Positions 47,501-58,712 of a stretch of 64,000 nucleotides of DNA are shown here, one piece after another. Position numbers and translations under genes: made by a program. This DNA is from Thozetella sp. PMI_491. Lineage: Eukaryota; Ascomycota; Sordariomycetes; Chaetosphaeriales; Chaetosphaeriaceae. A model generated the notes under the pieces. It had not been told where the DNA came from, ran no database searches, and saw nothing but the letters and a program-made list of their open reading frames with translations. Positions within the stretch are counted from its first letter, which is position 1, and every line of letters begins with the position of its first letter. The stretch is from positions 620,001-684,000 of the forward strand of contig MU270023.1 in assembly GCA_021432635.1 (NCBI GenBank). The letters run 5' to 3'.

Positions 47501-48549
47501 TCTGAGTATGTGTTTCTAGACACGGACCCCGCCAAGTCCTATAAGCTTCGTGTCGTCGCGAGTCGCGACATGCAGCAGCTTGCGGCAGCGATGCGGAGAG
47601 TGGTCGAGAATGTCCGCGGTGGATATCGTCTATTGAACCTCTTTCGCAAGCAAAAGGGATCGTCCATGCCCGGATTTGGCAAGGCACTTATTGCTAGGCT
47701 TCTTGAGAAAAGCAAGTCGGTGGACGAGGTTGTAGCGGCACTTGTCCCTACGCAGCTCTTTGGAGCCGTGACACTAGGCCAAGCGGTAATTACATGCACC
47801 GTCGACATGCGCGAAATATGCGTAAGCTAACTTCGGAATGCCAGTGGGCGCAGGTCATAGATGTCTACATGTTAGACGAATATCAGCACCATTGGGCCGA
47901 CATCGAGAAGCTTGCGCGTTCTGACGGCACTGAGAACTTTGAGAAGCTTCAGAAGTACATCCTTGAAGGGTAATACCGCCAAAGAAGATCTTACTTCACA
48001 AAACTAACCTATCTGTAGTTTCCGCCTCTTCCCTGCGGCCTCCGGGTTGGTACGAGCCACGTCGGCGCTGGGGGCCATATCTAGTGGCCCGCGGGACCTT
48101 CTAGTCTCTGCTAAGACATCCGTTTGCGTCGATCTTTTTACCGCAGGCCTAGACCCGGCCAGGTTTCCCGACCCTACGGCAGTTCGTCTAGACCGGCCTG
48201 CGGCGGACTACATCCAGTGTGGCAGTGCCTCTCACAGCTGTTTGGGTGGTCCGATCGCAACTATTGCCGTTACCGCGATGGTCCGCGCCTTTGCGCGCCA
48301 CTGCGAGGGCGCCAGGAGGGCGCCCGGAGAAGCGGGAGAGATGAGGCGAAAGATGAAGAACGGCACCTTCCCACTGTTCTTGGCTGAAGACGGAGCAAGC
48401 TGGGAGTCATTCCCGGTCGGTACGTGTACTATTTCTTGACGCCTTGATGGGACATGGGCGCTTGATGACGCTGCTTCGTACTGACACGATTTCCCTCTCC
48501 AGCCAAAAAGGTCCTCTTTGACGTCCCGGCGACAGGTGTCCCCAAATAA
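44597..48549 (+). CDS. Psi-producing oxygenase / linoleate diol synthase-type dioxygenase-P450 fusion
   Basis: Fourteen exons (44597-44767, 44821-44985, 45045-45153, 45209-45644, 45710-45984, 46043-46213, 46267-46440, 46500-46704, 46770-47053, 47107-47323, 47377-47785, 47845-47969, 48019-48419, 48503-48549) join in phase to 1,062 residues, the normal family length. The N-terminal heme dioxygenase has the distal-His region ITHDIFRTD (His177) and VYRWHS with catalytic Tyr357 and proximal His360. The C-terminal P450-like domain keeps ExxR (EGFR, 913-916) and a heme-thiolate Cys988 in QCGSASHSCLGG, although the usual Phe of that motif is missing. Ppo enzymes oxidise linoleic or oleic acid to hydroxy fatty acids (psi factors) that balance sexual and asexual sporulation. 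Apparent stops all lie in introns. Confidence 0.92.
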
Positions 48550-49845
48550 AGTAGGCTGCGGCCTAGACTAGAGGATGCCTAAGGTTTGTACACACGGGCA
48601 GCTGAAGACCCACATCGCAGGCTTCAGTGTGTGCTGGAGAAGGGGGGGTAGACGACGGATGGCGTTTGGGGTTTCGCCGCGGGAGTCATACGGAGACCGG
48701 AGCTCAATGGATAGGCACTTACGTTTTCCTTGTTTCTTTTGTAAGGACAATTCACAAGTGCACTTTTTAAACCGGGGTGGATGGCCTTACGAGTGGCATG
48801 ATCGGCAGCTCGCTCCTCCCTCCGCCAGCTGGTGTCTAATCCATGATATCCGGCATGCCTTGCCATCCAACTTCTCGTATGAGCTACCAACTTGGTCTGT
48901 CCTGCATTGGCTGCATGTCCTGCCAGATGCCGAGCCTAAGCACGGACACTGCAGCCTGTAGATGAGCAGCTGCGGGGATCGACTTGCGATTGCTGGATTC
49001 TCCCCGGCAGGCGCCGTGGCGCAACCGGCTTGAGCGCAAGGTTTACAGCACTTGTCTCGACCTCCTCGTATCGGCCTGGTCTGAAGGTAGGACGAGCGTC
49101 GACACTATACAACCCCTGGTGCCCGAGCCGGGGCGACGGCGGGGGGCAATGCTCGCGCACTATTGCCATTGGCCGCGACGCTCTGTAGGCCCATCACTGT
49201 TCCCCAGGCCCCCAGCCCATACCCTGGCCTGTGCCACCGACCGGCGTGCCTGGCTCGCGGTATTTAGTTGCCTGTGGGCTGTGGGAGGCTAAAGCCAGAT
49301 CCGGTCGGGCGTGTGGGGTCAAAGGCAGCCGTCTAGAGATTCGGCAGACGCTTGTGAGTGGTCCGCGGTAGCGAAGTCCTAGGCGTTTTGCCAAGAACGC
49401 CACGACTGTCGGCGAGGCAGTCTCCGAAGTATAGCGACTACAAAAAAACACCCAGTGGTCAGCCCGCAACCTAGGACTCGGATTCGCGCTGTCCTATTGT
49501 TTGTGGCTTTCGTATGTGCGCACGCGACAAGCGAATCGGCTCCCAATCCGCCGTGTGACTGGTGCTGCAGGAGTATCTTGGAGCCAAGCTTGGGGATCCC
49601 AGCTCCAGGTTGGTAGTCGCGGGGTCGGGGAGGGAGAGAACTGGGGGAAACATGTATAAGTAAGGTACTTTACCGGCCTGCCTGGGCTCCAACACACCGC
49701 TTGTAGCATGAGATCCAATTCCTCATCGATACCCAGGCATATTCATAGACCTCAGGAATTCTTCTCCTAGGCCAACCCATTGGCCCTCCATTGACTGTGT
49801 TATTCTCCTACACAACAGGCAGCTCCACTTTAACATACAAACACG
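48550..49845. other. Intergenic, no gene seen
   Basis: This stretch separates the Ppo-type gene from the AAA ATPase. It contains no recognised gene. A TATA-like GTATAAGTAAG lies near 49650, upstream of the ATPase gene. Confidence 0.45.
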
Positions 49846-52326
49846 ATGGGCGTATTGGGCAACATCTCGGAGACCTCATGGAAATTGCGGTACAAGATCT
49901 CGAACGGGTTCAAGAGCACCGACAGAACGTTGGATGACTTCTCGGAACAGTCAGCGTCGCTGGAGGAAGCTTCCAGCGATAGCTCTCAAAGCTTGAAGGG
50001 CAAAAAGCCTGCAGCCAAGAAGGTGGTTGCCTCCAAGGCCAAGGACCCAGCTCCTGGGTTCACCCCGTGTGTGAAGACGCTCTATGAAGGACCCAGGAGC
50101 AGCCATGGCAACTACAACTGGGTTGACTACCCACCGAGGCAGCTCAGCAAGGGCCAGATCAAAGCGCAGAGCAGCGTCGCCATCCGGGCTTACAAGATCA
50201 AGGATCTGAACAAGCCCAAGATCAGTGGCCGCTCTCCTTTGGCCTACCATATGCTCGAGATCCAGAACCCGCTCCTCATTGCTGCCCTCAATGAGGCTAT
50301 GAAGCCCCAGAAGATCAGCTTTGACGTCAACGAGATTGCTTCCTTCCACGCTCCTTTCCAGTCTCTCTTTTTCAGCTACGACGGCATCGTGGAGAAATCC
50401 CGCAGCATAGATGCTGAGGATCCACTCCAGCCTTACCTCCAGCTCCTTATCCGCCTCCTCGACGAGATCTTTGCCGAGACGCGGGCCAAGCTCAGGCATC
50501 TGCGATCAAGGGGGCTCGTGTCCTTCAGTCTCGCCTGGGCTTACTTCCCGGTAGACACGATCGCTGTTAGCTTCGCCAATGGCGATGCTTTGTGCAAAGT
50601 GTCTAGCACGGCATACTCTTCAACGACCGAAGGCGAAATCATGATTCTCCATACCGAGATAGTCGAGTTCAATGGCTCCACCTTCGTTTGGGAGAAGGCC
50701 GACCTGATGATCCCTAAGTTCCGTGGAACCATGCCTATCAAGGAGATGAAGGGCTACCCTCTGGAGTTCCATGACGACCCTCGTGGCCTGATGGAGAAGC
50801 TCACGGCTCGGGGGAAGAGAGTCTTGGACTTCCAGGGTCTGCTTTACTGCAACTACACAGGTATCTCAGTGTCCGGCGCCAAGCGACATAATGTGAGTCG
50901 GAAACAGCAGAACGCAGAACCTCCTGGCCATTAGCTTACCACAGATAAATAGGTGGACGGCCGAATCCTGGTAGATGTTGCAGGATACCGAAAGCATCAG
51001 CTGGCCCAAGGCAGCCGCGAGAAATCCGCCAAGAAGGTGATTCCGGACCCGCTCGACGAAGAAGAACCAGGTACAATCTCTTGCACGCAATGCGGGCGCC
51101 CATATTACTAACAATGCGGAATACTAGAGGAGAAACCTGCATCTGACCAACCTCCGGCCGAAACGACCGAGATCAAGTCTACCAAGCTGCGACTCACCGA
51201 AGAAGAGCAGGCCAGGAACAAGGCCGCCATGCTCGGCAAGGAAGATCTTCTGAAGTTTATCTCGCCCATCATTCAGGGTTACGCTATGAAGAATAAGCTA
51301 TGGAGTAAGTCGACATTCCTTCCATCCAACTCGTACGATCCTACCTGCTAACCACTCGCAGTGAATTTCTTTGTGGAGGACATCCGCCCGATTACCTGGA
51401 ATGACGAAGCGTACGACCATCTAGTTTACGACGAGCAGCAAAAAGACCTGGTCCTCTCATTTGTCGAGAGCCACGGCGAGAAGAGGCCCACCATCGACGA
51501 TGTCATTGTCGGGAAGGGTATGCATATGACGTGACCCCTCTCATAGCTTTCACACAAACTAACCTTGCATCTAGGGGAGGGCCTCATTGTCCTTCTCAGT
51601 GGCCCTCCTGGCACCGGAAAGACGCTTATGGCTGAAGCGGGTGAGTTCTACCCACATCCCTGAGATAATGTTCTTCGATATTCTAACCAAGTGCTAGTGG
51701 CCGACCGGTCTCACCTTCCTTTGTTCTATCTCCAGGCTGAGGATCTTGGTATCACCGCCGATGTTCTAGGCGCCAACATCAAGAAGGTGTTCGAGATGGC
51801 CACGGAATGGAACGCAATTGTCCTGCTGGATGAGGCGGACGTGTTCATGGCGGAGCGTGACCCCCACAACATCGCCCGCAATGAACTCGTATCCATCTTC
51901 CTCCGCGAGCTCGAGTACTTCCGCGGCATCATTTTCTTGACCACGAACCTGTACGCCACCATCGACCATGCATTCAGAAGCCGTGTGAGCCTACACTTGC
52001 AGTTCCCGCCCTTGACAGTCGAGGCGCGGAAGACGGTGTGGAAGAAGTTCCTAGGCCGTGTCTCGTCCCCCCCACTCCAGTTGGAAGATGGGACCATGAC
52101 AGCGGGAGGCCCCGTGGAGCTGGATGATGAAGACCTTGGTGAACTCGCGGCCTGGCAGCTGAATGGTCGTGAAATCAAGAACGCTGTCAAGATGGTGACT
52201 TCCTGGTGCAGCTACAAGAAGTACGAGATGAACTTGGCCCGGCTGGAGAATGGCATCAAGGTCACCTCTCCTCATGCTACCAAATCGTCCAACAAGGAAA
52301 ATGATCACTCTCTTTACGACGAATGA
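49846..52326 (+). CDS. Fungal AAA-type ATPase with N-terminal DUF7025-like region
   Basis: Six exons (49846-50892, 50953-51070, 51128-51304, 51362-51517, 51575-51640, 51698-52326) join in phase to 730 residues. The N-terminal 350 residues (YHMLEIQNPLLIAALNEAM, ALCKVSSTAYSSTTEGEIMI) match the region that precedes the ATPase in a large fungal family. The AAA core shows Walker A SGPPGTGKTLMAEA and Walker B IVLLDEADVFM. The sensor-1 region is FLTTNLYATIDHAFRSRVSL, containing the arginine-finger position, and LNGREIKNAVKM matches the C-terminal lid. Such proteins are AAA remodelers of unknown targets. It is convergent to the ATP-grasp gene, with only 190 bases between their ends. Confidence 0.9.
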
Positions 52327-52516
52327 GTGGTAGCATGAATTGGTCTTTCCTTTGACTTATTTTTTAGGAGTTTCTTTTTTACTTTCACAATACCAGTCAG
52401 AAGAACAGGATTGACGCTTGTGGAATTGGCATCGATCTATACCAAAAAAGAGTTCAAATATAGTACTGTCTAACAGAAATCGCGCTATAATATGAACTTT
52501 TTCTATCCGCATGGCC

Positions 52517-54070
52517 TTAGCAAGCAAACATCTTTGTTGTGCTAACATTGACTCTACTCCATCGCCTCCTACTCCACCATGCGCCGATGATAGTCCAAGG
52601 CCAGTACAAGTGGTATAGTGCAAGGGCCGGCAAAGGGTCAAGTATTTCAAAAGTTCCTTCTTTCCAGAAAAGGATATGGGAGACACATGAGAGACATCCT
52701 CGAATCCAATCATGTAGACTAGAATGGCGGAGGGATAGGGATATGCCTGGACCGAGGATCATTGATACAATGTCGTGCCCGATCCAATACCGAGGCCGTG
52801 TATTTGCAGGTGGGTATATGGGCTCACTAGCGATGCCGCTCTGGTAGCGATTAGTGGCGAGCCCCTTTGATCCCTTGCTAAGATTTGATTTGATCGCAGA
52901 TAAGTAGGCTTGCACCATTTCTTCCATTTCTGGACCATTCTGGCCGAAGAGCACGACCGCAGTATGCGCCCGAGGATTACACTCGATGGCATATATACGC
53001 TTCTCCGTTCCATATATGGTCCCGGGTCGGTCTTCAGCCATAAAGTCGAAACTGAGATGACCAGTCATGGATTCTGGGTTCTCGCTGCATGTGATGAACT
53101 GTTTCGTAAAGCTGAGCATGGCACGAGACAGACCTGAAGATGGCGGTAATGCTTTGTAGTGCATGAGAAGCTCAGAGCTCGGGCATGACACGAAGCATTT
53201 CACTTCGCCGCGAACGACAAGAGCATGACTGCAATACTCTTCTCCACCTGCAATAAACTGCTGCAAGATCCATGGGGTAGCCGGAGATATTTCTAGGCGT
53301 GATATATGGTGCTCGGTCTCTAGTTGTGATTCAAAAGGGAGGAGCGTCATGTTGCCCCGGTTGACATCGTCCACGCCGACTGGTTTGAGGATGAACTTCC
53401 GGGAAGGATTGGTGGCGCGCAGCCGGCAGAGTATGGTCGCCAGGTTCTCCCTCGATGTTATGTCATGCGTTTCCGGCACTGGAAGCCCAAATTTCTTGGC
53501 TTCTCTCATAAAAGAGCTCTTGTCGTGCAGGATAGAAGTGATCTTTGGATCCAGCTGTATGCAAGCGCACCGAGTGACTAGCTCGAGAACAGCTTTCGCG
53601 CAAGCATCCTCTACCGCGCTGCCGACTCCAGAGCAAGACACCCAGAGATCAATGCCCTCGCTCTTGACAATCTCAACGAGTCGGCCAACATATCGGTCGC
53701 CGCCAGTCTCTGAATCGGGTGTCGGAAGATGGTAGAAACGCGAAAGAGCCCTGGAGTAGCGGCCCGAGCAGAAAATTCCCGATGACTCCACGTCGGCACC
53801 GATTACGCGATGTCCCGCGATGTGAAAGGCTCGAGCAAGGGTGAGGCCCTTGGCCATACCCACGCCTGTAACTAGAACTGTCCGCCTTGGAGAATCCGGC
53901 CGGGCGTATCGACGCTGGGGCAACATCAAAGACCCTAGTAAATAGGCAAAACATGTTATAGAAAGAGATATGGGTAAGAAAATGACACTAACCATCACAA
54001 GGCTCAACGCCTTCGCGGTATCGTGGAATCGTGCTGTCGCCATGGCAATCCAGCGACATATGTCCTGCAT
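52517..54070 (-). CDS. ATP-grasp carboxylate-amine ligase (MysC-like), mycosporine cluster
   Basis: A single exon of 517 residues. Residues about 22-50 form one strong membrane segment (SLVMVSVIFLPISLSITCFA), suggesting a membrane-anchored enzyme. The ATP-grasp fold follows: KSSFMREAKKFGLPVPETH (small-lobe start), FILKPVGVDDVNRGNM (nucleotide-binding Lys), WILQQFIAGGEEYCSHALVV, and metal-binding GHLSFDFM plus IYAIECNPRAHTAVV (Glu and Asn). In cyanobacterial mycosporine-like amino acid synthesis, MysC is an ATP-grasp enzyme that joins glycine to 4-deoxygadusol. Here the cyclase and methyltransferase of that pathway lie next door, which is the main reason for the assignment. In fungi the amine is probably glutamine- or serine-derived. 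The gene runs the same way as the cyclase gene, 570 bases downstream of it. Confidence 0.8.
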   Translation of the reverse strand: MQDICRWIAMATARFHDTAKALSLVMVSVIFLPISLSITCFAYLLGSLMLPQRRYARPDSPRRTVLVTGVGMAKGLTLARAFHIAGHRVIGADVESSGIFCSGRYSRALSRFYHLPTPDSETGGDRYVGRLVEIVKSEGIDLWVSCSGVGSAVEDACAKAVLELVTRCACIQLDPKITSILHDKSSFMREAKKFGLPVPETHDITSRENLATILCRLRATNPSRKFILKPVGVDDVNRGNMTLLPFESQLETEHHISRLEISPATPWILQQFIAGGEEYCSHALVVRGEVKCFVSCPSSELLMHYKALPPSSGLSRAMLSFTKQFITCSENPESMTGHLSFDFMAEDRPGTIYGTEKRIYAIECNPRAHTAVVLFGQNGPEMEEMVQAYLSAIKSNLSKGSKGLATNRYQSGIASEPIYPPANTRPRYWIGHDIVSMILGPGISLSLRHSSLHDWIRGCLSCVSHILFWKEGTFEILDPLPALALYHLYWPWTIIGAWWSRRRWSRVNVSTTKMFAC

Positions 54071-54640
54071 CCAGGAGCTTTGAAGGAGGGTTAGTCGACA
54101 ATCTTCAACGTCAAGTATATGTCAAAGACGAAACAAAGCGTAAGCTAAAGTCATGACGGCGTTGAATACCTACCAGAGTCAGGTCGCGGACATCAGTATG
54201 GCTTAGCTCCTAGTCCAAGTTTGAGTCAGAATGCATGCAGACGGTACAATGAACCCGTCATCACTCGAGTTTCCACACGCAATACGTCATCACCAAGAAC
54301 CTCACCGATCTCGCTCGGGCCCGGAGCTAAGGGTAAAACAACTATCTGGCGCTGGTTGGAAATCTTCGGACCTTTGCCACGGCCGCTACAGCTTTGCCTC
54401 TGGAAATTTTCGCTGATGATGAGTGGAAGGTGAATTGATAATATCTTTCTAGGGAGCTTTCAAGACTAAAGCCTCGGAAGTTTCAAAGCGTCAATTGCAC
54501 TATTTTCTCTTTTTAAATTATATTTTAACTTTTGAGTTTATTAGACCCGAAGCATAGTGCCATATCCGTTTGTTGTAGAACACTGACTATCAAGCTAGGC
54601 AAAAGCCGCAGCTACTAATTAAAGCATCGTTCCTAATTGA
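54071..54640. other. Promoter region of the ATP-grasp gene
   Basis: This region lies between the ATP-grasp and cyclase genes and holds the ATP-grasp promoter. No coding frame is supported. Confidence 0.5.
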
Positions 54641-56285
54641 CTAGGCAGGAACTTGCAATCCCTTGCAAGTATCTGCCAGATCCTTTGCTAATCCCTTGGA
54701 CAGCTCCTTCGCATTCACAATAACGCCCTCTGCTTTGTCGAACAAGGAGCCGGTGCTACTGGTAGTGTAATTATTTCCGTAGTCCTCTCCGAGGTCGCGG
54801 TTTCCATCCCTGCTCAACCCAAGCTCCAGACCTTGAGGCCGAGAGAAGGCACCAGCCTTAGCAGCGATATTGACGCTCGTAGCCGTGTCATATTCCGTAT
54901 ATCCAGTGTCACTGCTGTCTACATAGGCTTCAACGCCTGCACCCTCGCGGGGATATGTCTTGGCAATGGCCTTGTGAATGCGCAACGCATCCATCAGCTC
55001 CTGAGCTGGCACGTCGTTGAGAAATGTGCAATTCCCAAGGGGGCTTGGCACGGCTAAGCGCAGCAATCCATCTCGCGTCTTCAGGATCGCTTCGGTCCCT
55101 TTGTCGAGTACGCTGTCATCAAAAAGAGGATGGTCGATGGAAAGACCGGCCCGAGAGAAAAGATTAAGAAGGCGGCGGTGGTCGCCATCAGATAGAAGCC
55201 CACGCTGGTGCGCCAGCGTGGCACTAAAGGCCATATCGATAGAGATGGCGTGTCCGTGCCGAAGCGGCGTCTCGGGGATCAGTTCGTGCAGGGGAGACCA
55301 GCTAGGGCCCGTTAGTAAGGCCAACAGTCATTATGCGGCGAGTCTCGACCTACGTGTGGCCATATGCAATCACCCGGTCTAGGCCGATCTCGTGTAGATT
55401 CGGCGACTCCAGCTTCAGCATTTCGTAGATTCCCTCACGATTGATCTTGATCATGTTAGCATTGAAACGATCATATGCGAGATACTAGCACTTAGGCATA
55501 GCACGTACAAAATCCGCAGCATTCCGCACCTCGGCGGGGGCGTTGTCCGCCCTGCCAAACTTCGTTTCGATCAGCTGCTCACAGAACTTGTCTAGTAGGT
55601 CGAACACCTGGAGATGGGCGCACGACGAAATCTTGATCAGTTCTGCGAAGCCGTTGCGAACCTGGGCTGTGGGCAAAGTTCGGAGGAAAGTAAAGTCGAG
55701 GAACGTATGCATAGGCGCGTGATAAGCGCCGAGCCGATTCTTGTAGCGGCCGTAGTTGACAGCAACCTTGATACTGACGCTGGCATCGATCAAGCCAATG
55801 ACGGTAGTAGGAACCCGGATATAGTTGGTGTTGCGGCGGTATGCAGCGCAAGCGAACCCCGCAACATCTGTCACCAAACCACCGCCGACTACCAGGACGG
55901 GCTCCTACAAGCACATGTCAGTATTGTGATGTGCTTTGCCTCTGATCGGACATACCTTGCGGACGATTCCGAAGTCGGTCATGGAATCCGCGATGCTGAG
56001 AAAGGTGTCGATTGACTTTGCCTTTTCTCCAATGGAGGTTTGGTGGACTTTGAGCTCCAGCCCGAAATGGCGGAAGTACTTGTCCATTTTCGCGCCGTAC
56101 AAGCTGTACACATTCTTGTCCATGATAGCTAGCACGCGGCCCCATTTTTTGTAGCAGTCCGCGAGTTGAGTGTGCGAGATGTCGAACACGCCATCCACAA
56201 AGGTGAAGTCGTATTCGATCTTCTCATAGCCCTCCACGTGGAAGCCTTGGGGGGTTGGCTGGACAGTTGCCTTGAGGTCAGACAT
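54641..56285 (-). CDS. Sugar-phosphate cyclase, demethyl-4-deoxygadusol synthase type (MysA-like)
   Basis: Four exons (56285-55956, 55904-55509, 55445-55354, 55301-54641) join in phase to 492 residues. The dehydroquinate-synthase fold is clear: [20 protein letters not shown] (NAD site, about 114-132), [33 protein letters not shown], the metal-binding Glu in [11 protein letters not shown] (Glu198), AYGHTWSPLHEL (His272) and [14 protein letters not shown] (His288/290). The motifs GHTWSP and RHGHA place it with 2-epi-5-epi-valiolone and demethyl-4-deoxygadusol synthases rather than dehydroquinate synthase. The methyltransferase next to it favours the demethyl-4-deoxygadusol type, which cyclises sedoheptulose-7-phosphate. 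About 80 residues of Gly/Asn-rich tail follow the usual end. It shares a promoter region with the methyltransferase gene. Confidence 0.88.
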
Positions 56286-57166
56286 ATTGATTATGGTAGA
56301 ATGTGATTACAGGGTGGACTTGTAACTGGCAAGACTCTGGTATCCAGAGTGCCAGCCGCATCTTATAGCTTGCGGTCTCTGGTTATCGTCGCAACTGTTC
56401 TCTGCCATTTCTGCTAAAAGTCTCGCTCGTCATCACTTCTCGGCTAACTGTACAATGGTGACAAAATGACTAAATGAGTCACCGCACAAGTAGTGACAAG
56501 ATGCTCGATGCACGACTCCCTCACTTCCGTCAAAGTCCATAAAATACGGAGCTAAGCCGGAGGCTTCGGGCCTTCTCGCTTGTCAGCAAGCTCTGAACGG
56601 GCCCAACTCAGCCCGAAGTACACTCCTACAGCTATTGCAGAGATCGAACTGGGGCTGTGTTGGGATCGCATACCCTGGAGAAAGGGCAGGGCAATTCATT
56701 CGCGACAGGATCGAAAATGGCATTCATGGATCGGGAAATGTGAAAATGCATCAGAAAGGCCGAGACCTTTCAAAGCCGGATGTGGCTGCGCTTAGGCTTT
56801 TCGGTTAGCGGCGATGGCGGCGGTAGTTTGCCCGAGGGCCAGATCGGGGCCTAATTGTACCGAACACTCAATCCAGCCTCCTGGGTCGAGAGCTTAAGAT
56901 CATGAGGGATAATGGAGCCAGGGAGTCTATGACCGCTCTGATCGAATGGTGACACATGACTTTTACAAGACGGCTGCGTCAAGCTCTTTTACGCCGGCTG
57001 CCATGGGGCGCCGGCGCAACTCAAAATTTGGGCCCCATCAGCCTATGTGCTCCAACATGTGCTTCTGGCGGATTACAATACAGTATGCTTGACCAGCTTC
57101 CAAGCACACGAAGCAAGCCTTCCCAGCGTTGCCTGTACTCACTGTCTCGAAACTGTGTAGCCTAGT
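56286..57166. promoter_or_regulatory. Bidirectional promoter region of the cyclase and methyltransferase genes
   Basis: The two start codons are 881 bases apart and point away from each other, so this region must hold both promoters. TATA-like or AT-rich elements are not strong. I see no gene inside it. Confidence 0.55.
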
Positions 57167-58168
57167 ATGGCAGAACTAGCCCATCACGCTTTTGAAGGCG
57201 ACGCGTACCAGCCACAGGGGCAAACATATGTCAGTCAACGGGAGAAGCTGATAACATGGATAGATCCATACTAACCAATAGAACATAGTTCGACGATGGA
57301 CGCGAGATTGAGTTGCTGCATTTCATCTTCGGCCATCCTCACCTGGAGCAGATGCGAGGGAATCCAGACAAGGTGCTGGAGGCAATTGACGAGTACGGAG
57401 TCACGGAAAAGTACCTGATGAATATCGGGAAATACAAGTCCAAGACCGTGGTCGACCTGATTCTCAAGGAGAAGCCTGCTGTAATGGTGGAGCTAGGCGG
57501 TTACGTTGGGTACTCGGCCATTGCATTCGGTGCTGCCTTCAGGAAAGCTGGCGGAAAGCAATACTTTAGCCTGGAGATGAACCCTGAGTTTGGAGCAGTG
57601 ATCTCTATGCTTGTTGAATTGGCAGGCCTGAGCAACACCGTCAAAGTCGTGGTTGGTGAGAGCTCGCACTCATTGATGAGGCTACACCAGGAGGGCACGC
57701 TCTCACACATTGACCTACTCTTCCTGGACCACTACAAGCCGGCCTACACGCCTGATCTAAAGCTCTGCGAGGAGCTTGGCCTAGTTGGACCGGGGTCCGT
57801 ATACGCGGCAGACAATGGTCGGTAACTCTCCGCGTCGCTATCCCCTCCAGTAAGCTGATCAGATCACGAGCAGTCATTAAGCCCGGGAACCCTCCTTATC
57901 TCGAATACGTCAGGAGCAGCGTCGCTTCTAAGTGGAGCGTCATTGCCAAATCTAAGGAGGATAAGCCGAGAGGCAGGCCGGACCTCGTATACCAGAGTAA
58001 GCTTGTTGAGGGGTGGGAGCCAAGCGGTGTACCTGTAAGCAACCCTGACATTGAATATCTGGAGAAATATTTGCTAATCATGAGAAGGATGCCCTGGAGA
58101 TTACAAAATGCGTGGGTGTGGACAGTGCTTGTGCCTCGAGAAGCTACAGGTCGGAACTGGTGACGTGA
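57167..58168 (+). CDS. Catechol-type O-methyltransferase (mycosporine 4-deoxygadusol-forming, MysB role)
   Basis: Four exons (57167-57229, 57289-57817, 57874-58034, 58088-58168) join in phase to 277 residues. The sequence FDDGREIELLHFIF leads to KYLMNIGKYKSKTVVDLI. SAM motif I is VMVELGGYVGYSAIAFG, the acidic ribose-binding residue is in YFSLEMNPEF, and the metal-binding motif is LLFLDHYKPAYTPDL. ADNVIKPGNPPYLEYVR crosses the exon 2/3 junction, so this is a class I catechol-O-methyltransferase-like enzyme. In the mycosporine pathway an O-methyltransferase turns demethyl-4-deoxygadusol into 4-deoxygadusol. Its place beside the cyclase supports that role. The first coding exon is only 63 bases, and its start is set by the ATG before the first intron. 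Confidence 0.85.
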
Positions 58169-58712
58169 AACCAACGTATTGGCCAAGGGGGGTTGTACTC
58201 ATGAGTGAAGACGTTCCAGGCCTAGTGTATACCTGGTTTGCGTATTATGTGCATCTCTTTAAGTTCAGAGACACGTTTCTATGCCCAGCTCAGCCCTACT
58301 ACCCCAATTTTTCTAATAGGTCGCACGAGTATACCAACAAGGCTAGTGGTGCGAGCTGAGCATTTCGCTGTTTATCAAATATCTAACCAGGCTGCGAATG
58401 AGTTCCACTTGACGGTAATGGGAGGATCTGTTCAGTACCACGCTGATCACAGGGCGAAAACTGATTCGCCAGTACGTCTTATTCGCAGAGCCCCAGATCC
58501 GCTTGGATAATCCTGAAAAGGAACCTTGCCAACACACGTAGGAACTAGCAGCCAAAATTGATCCTATCGGACCATCGGTACGAGCTCGCTTCTGCGTATG
58601 TGAGACAAATTTTGGGTGTATTTTATAGAAAAGTCTTGCCATATTCTATGGTTCACCTTGTCTTCCATGAATGGCACCCTTGTCCATTTAATTCGCAAAT
58701 CAAATCGCTAGT
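58169..58712. other. Intergenic, no gene seen
   Basis: 3' flank of the methyltransferase gene and promoter of the esterase gene. No feature is supported. Confidence 0.5.

Noticed and set aside
44985-48503. Many stops and frame changes in the Ppo-type gene, suggesting decay
   Set aside because: All thirteen breaks are GT-AG introns in phase, and the joined protein matches the family end to end.
53935-53992. Possible 58-base intron (GTTAGT to CTAG) in the hydrophobic part of the ATP-grasp gene
   Set aside because: Removing it shifts the frame and brings a stop (TGA) at once, while the unspliced frame continues into the enzyme.
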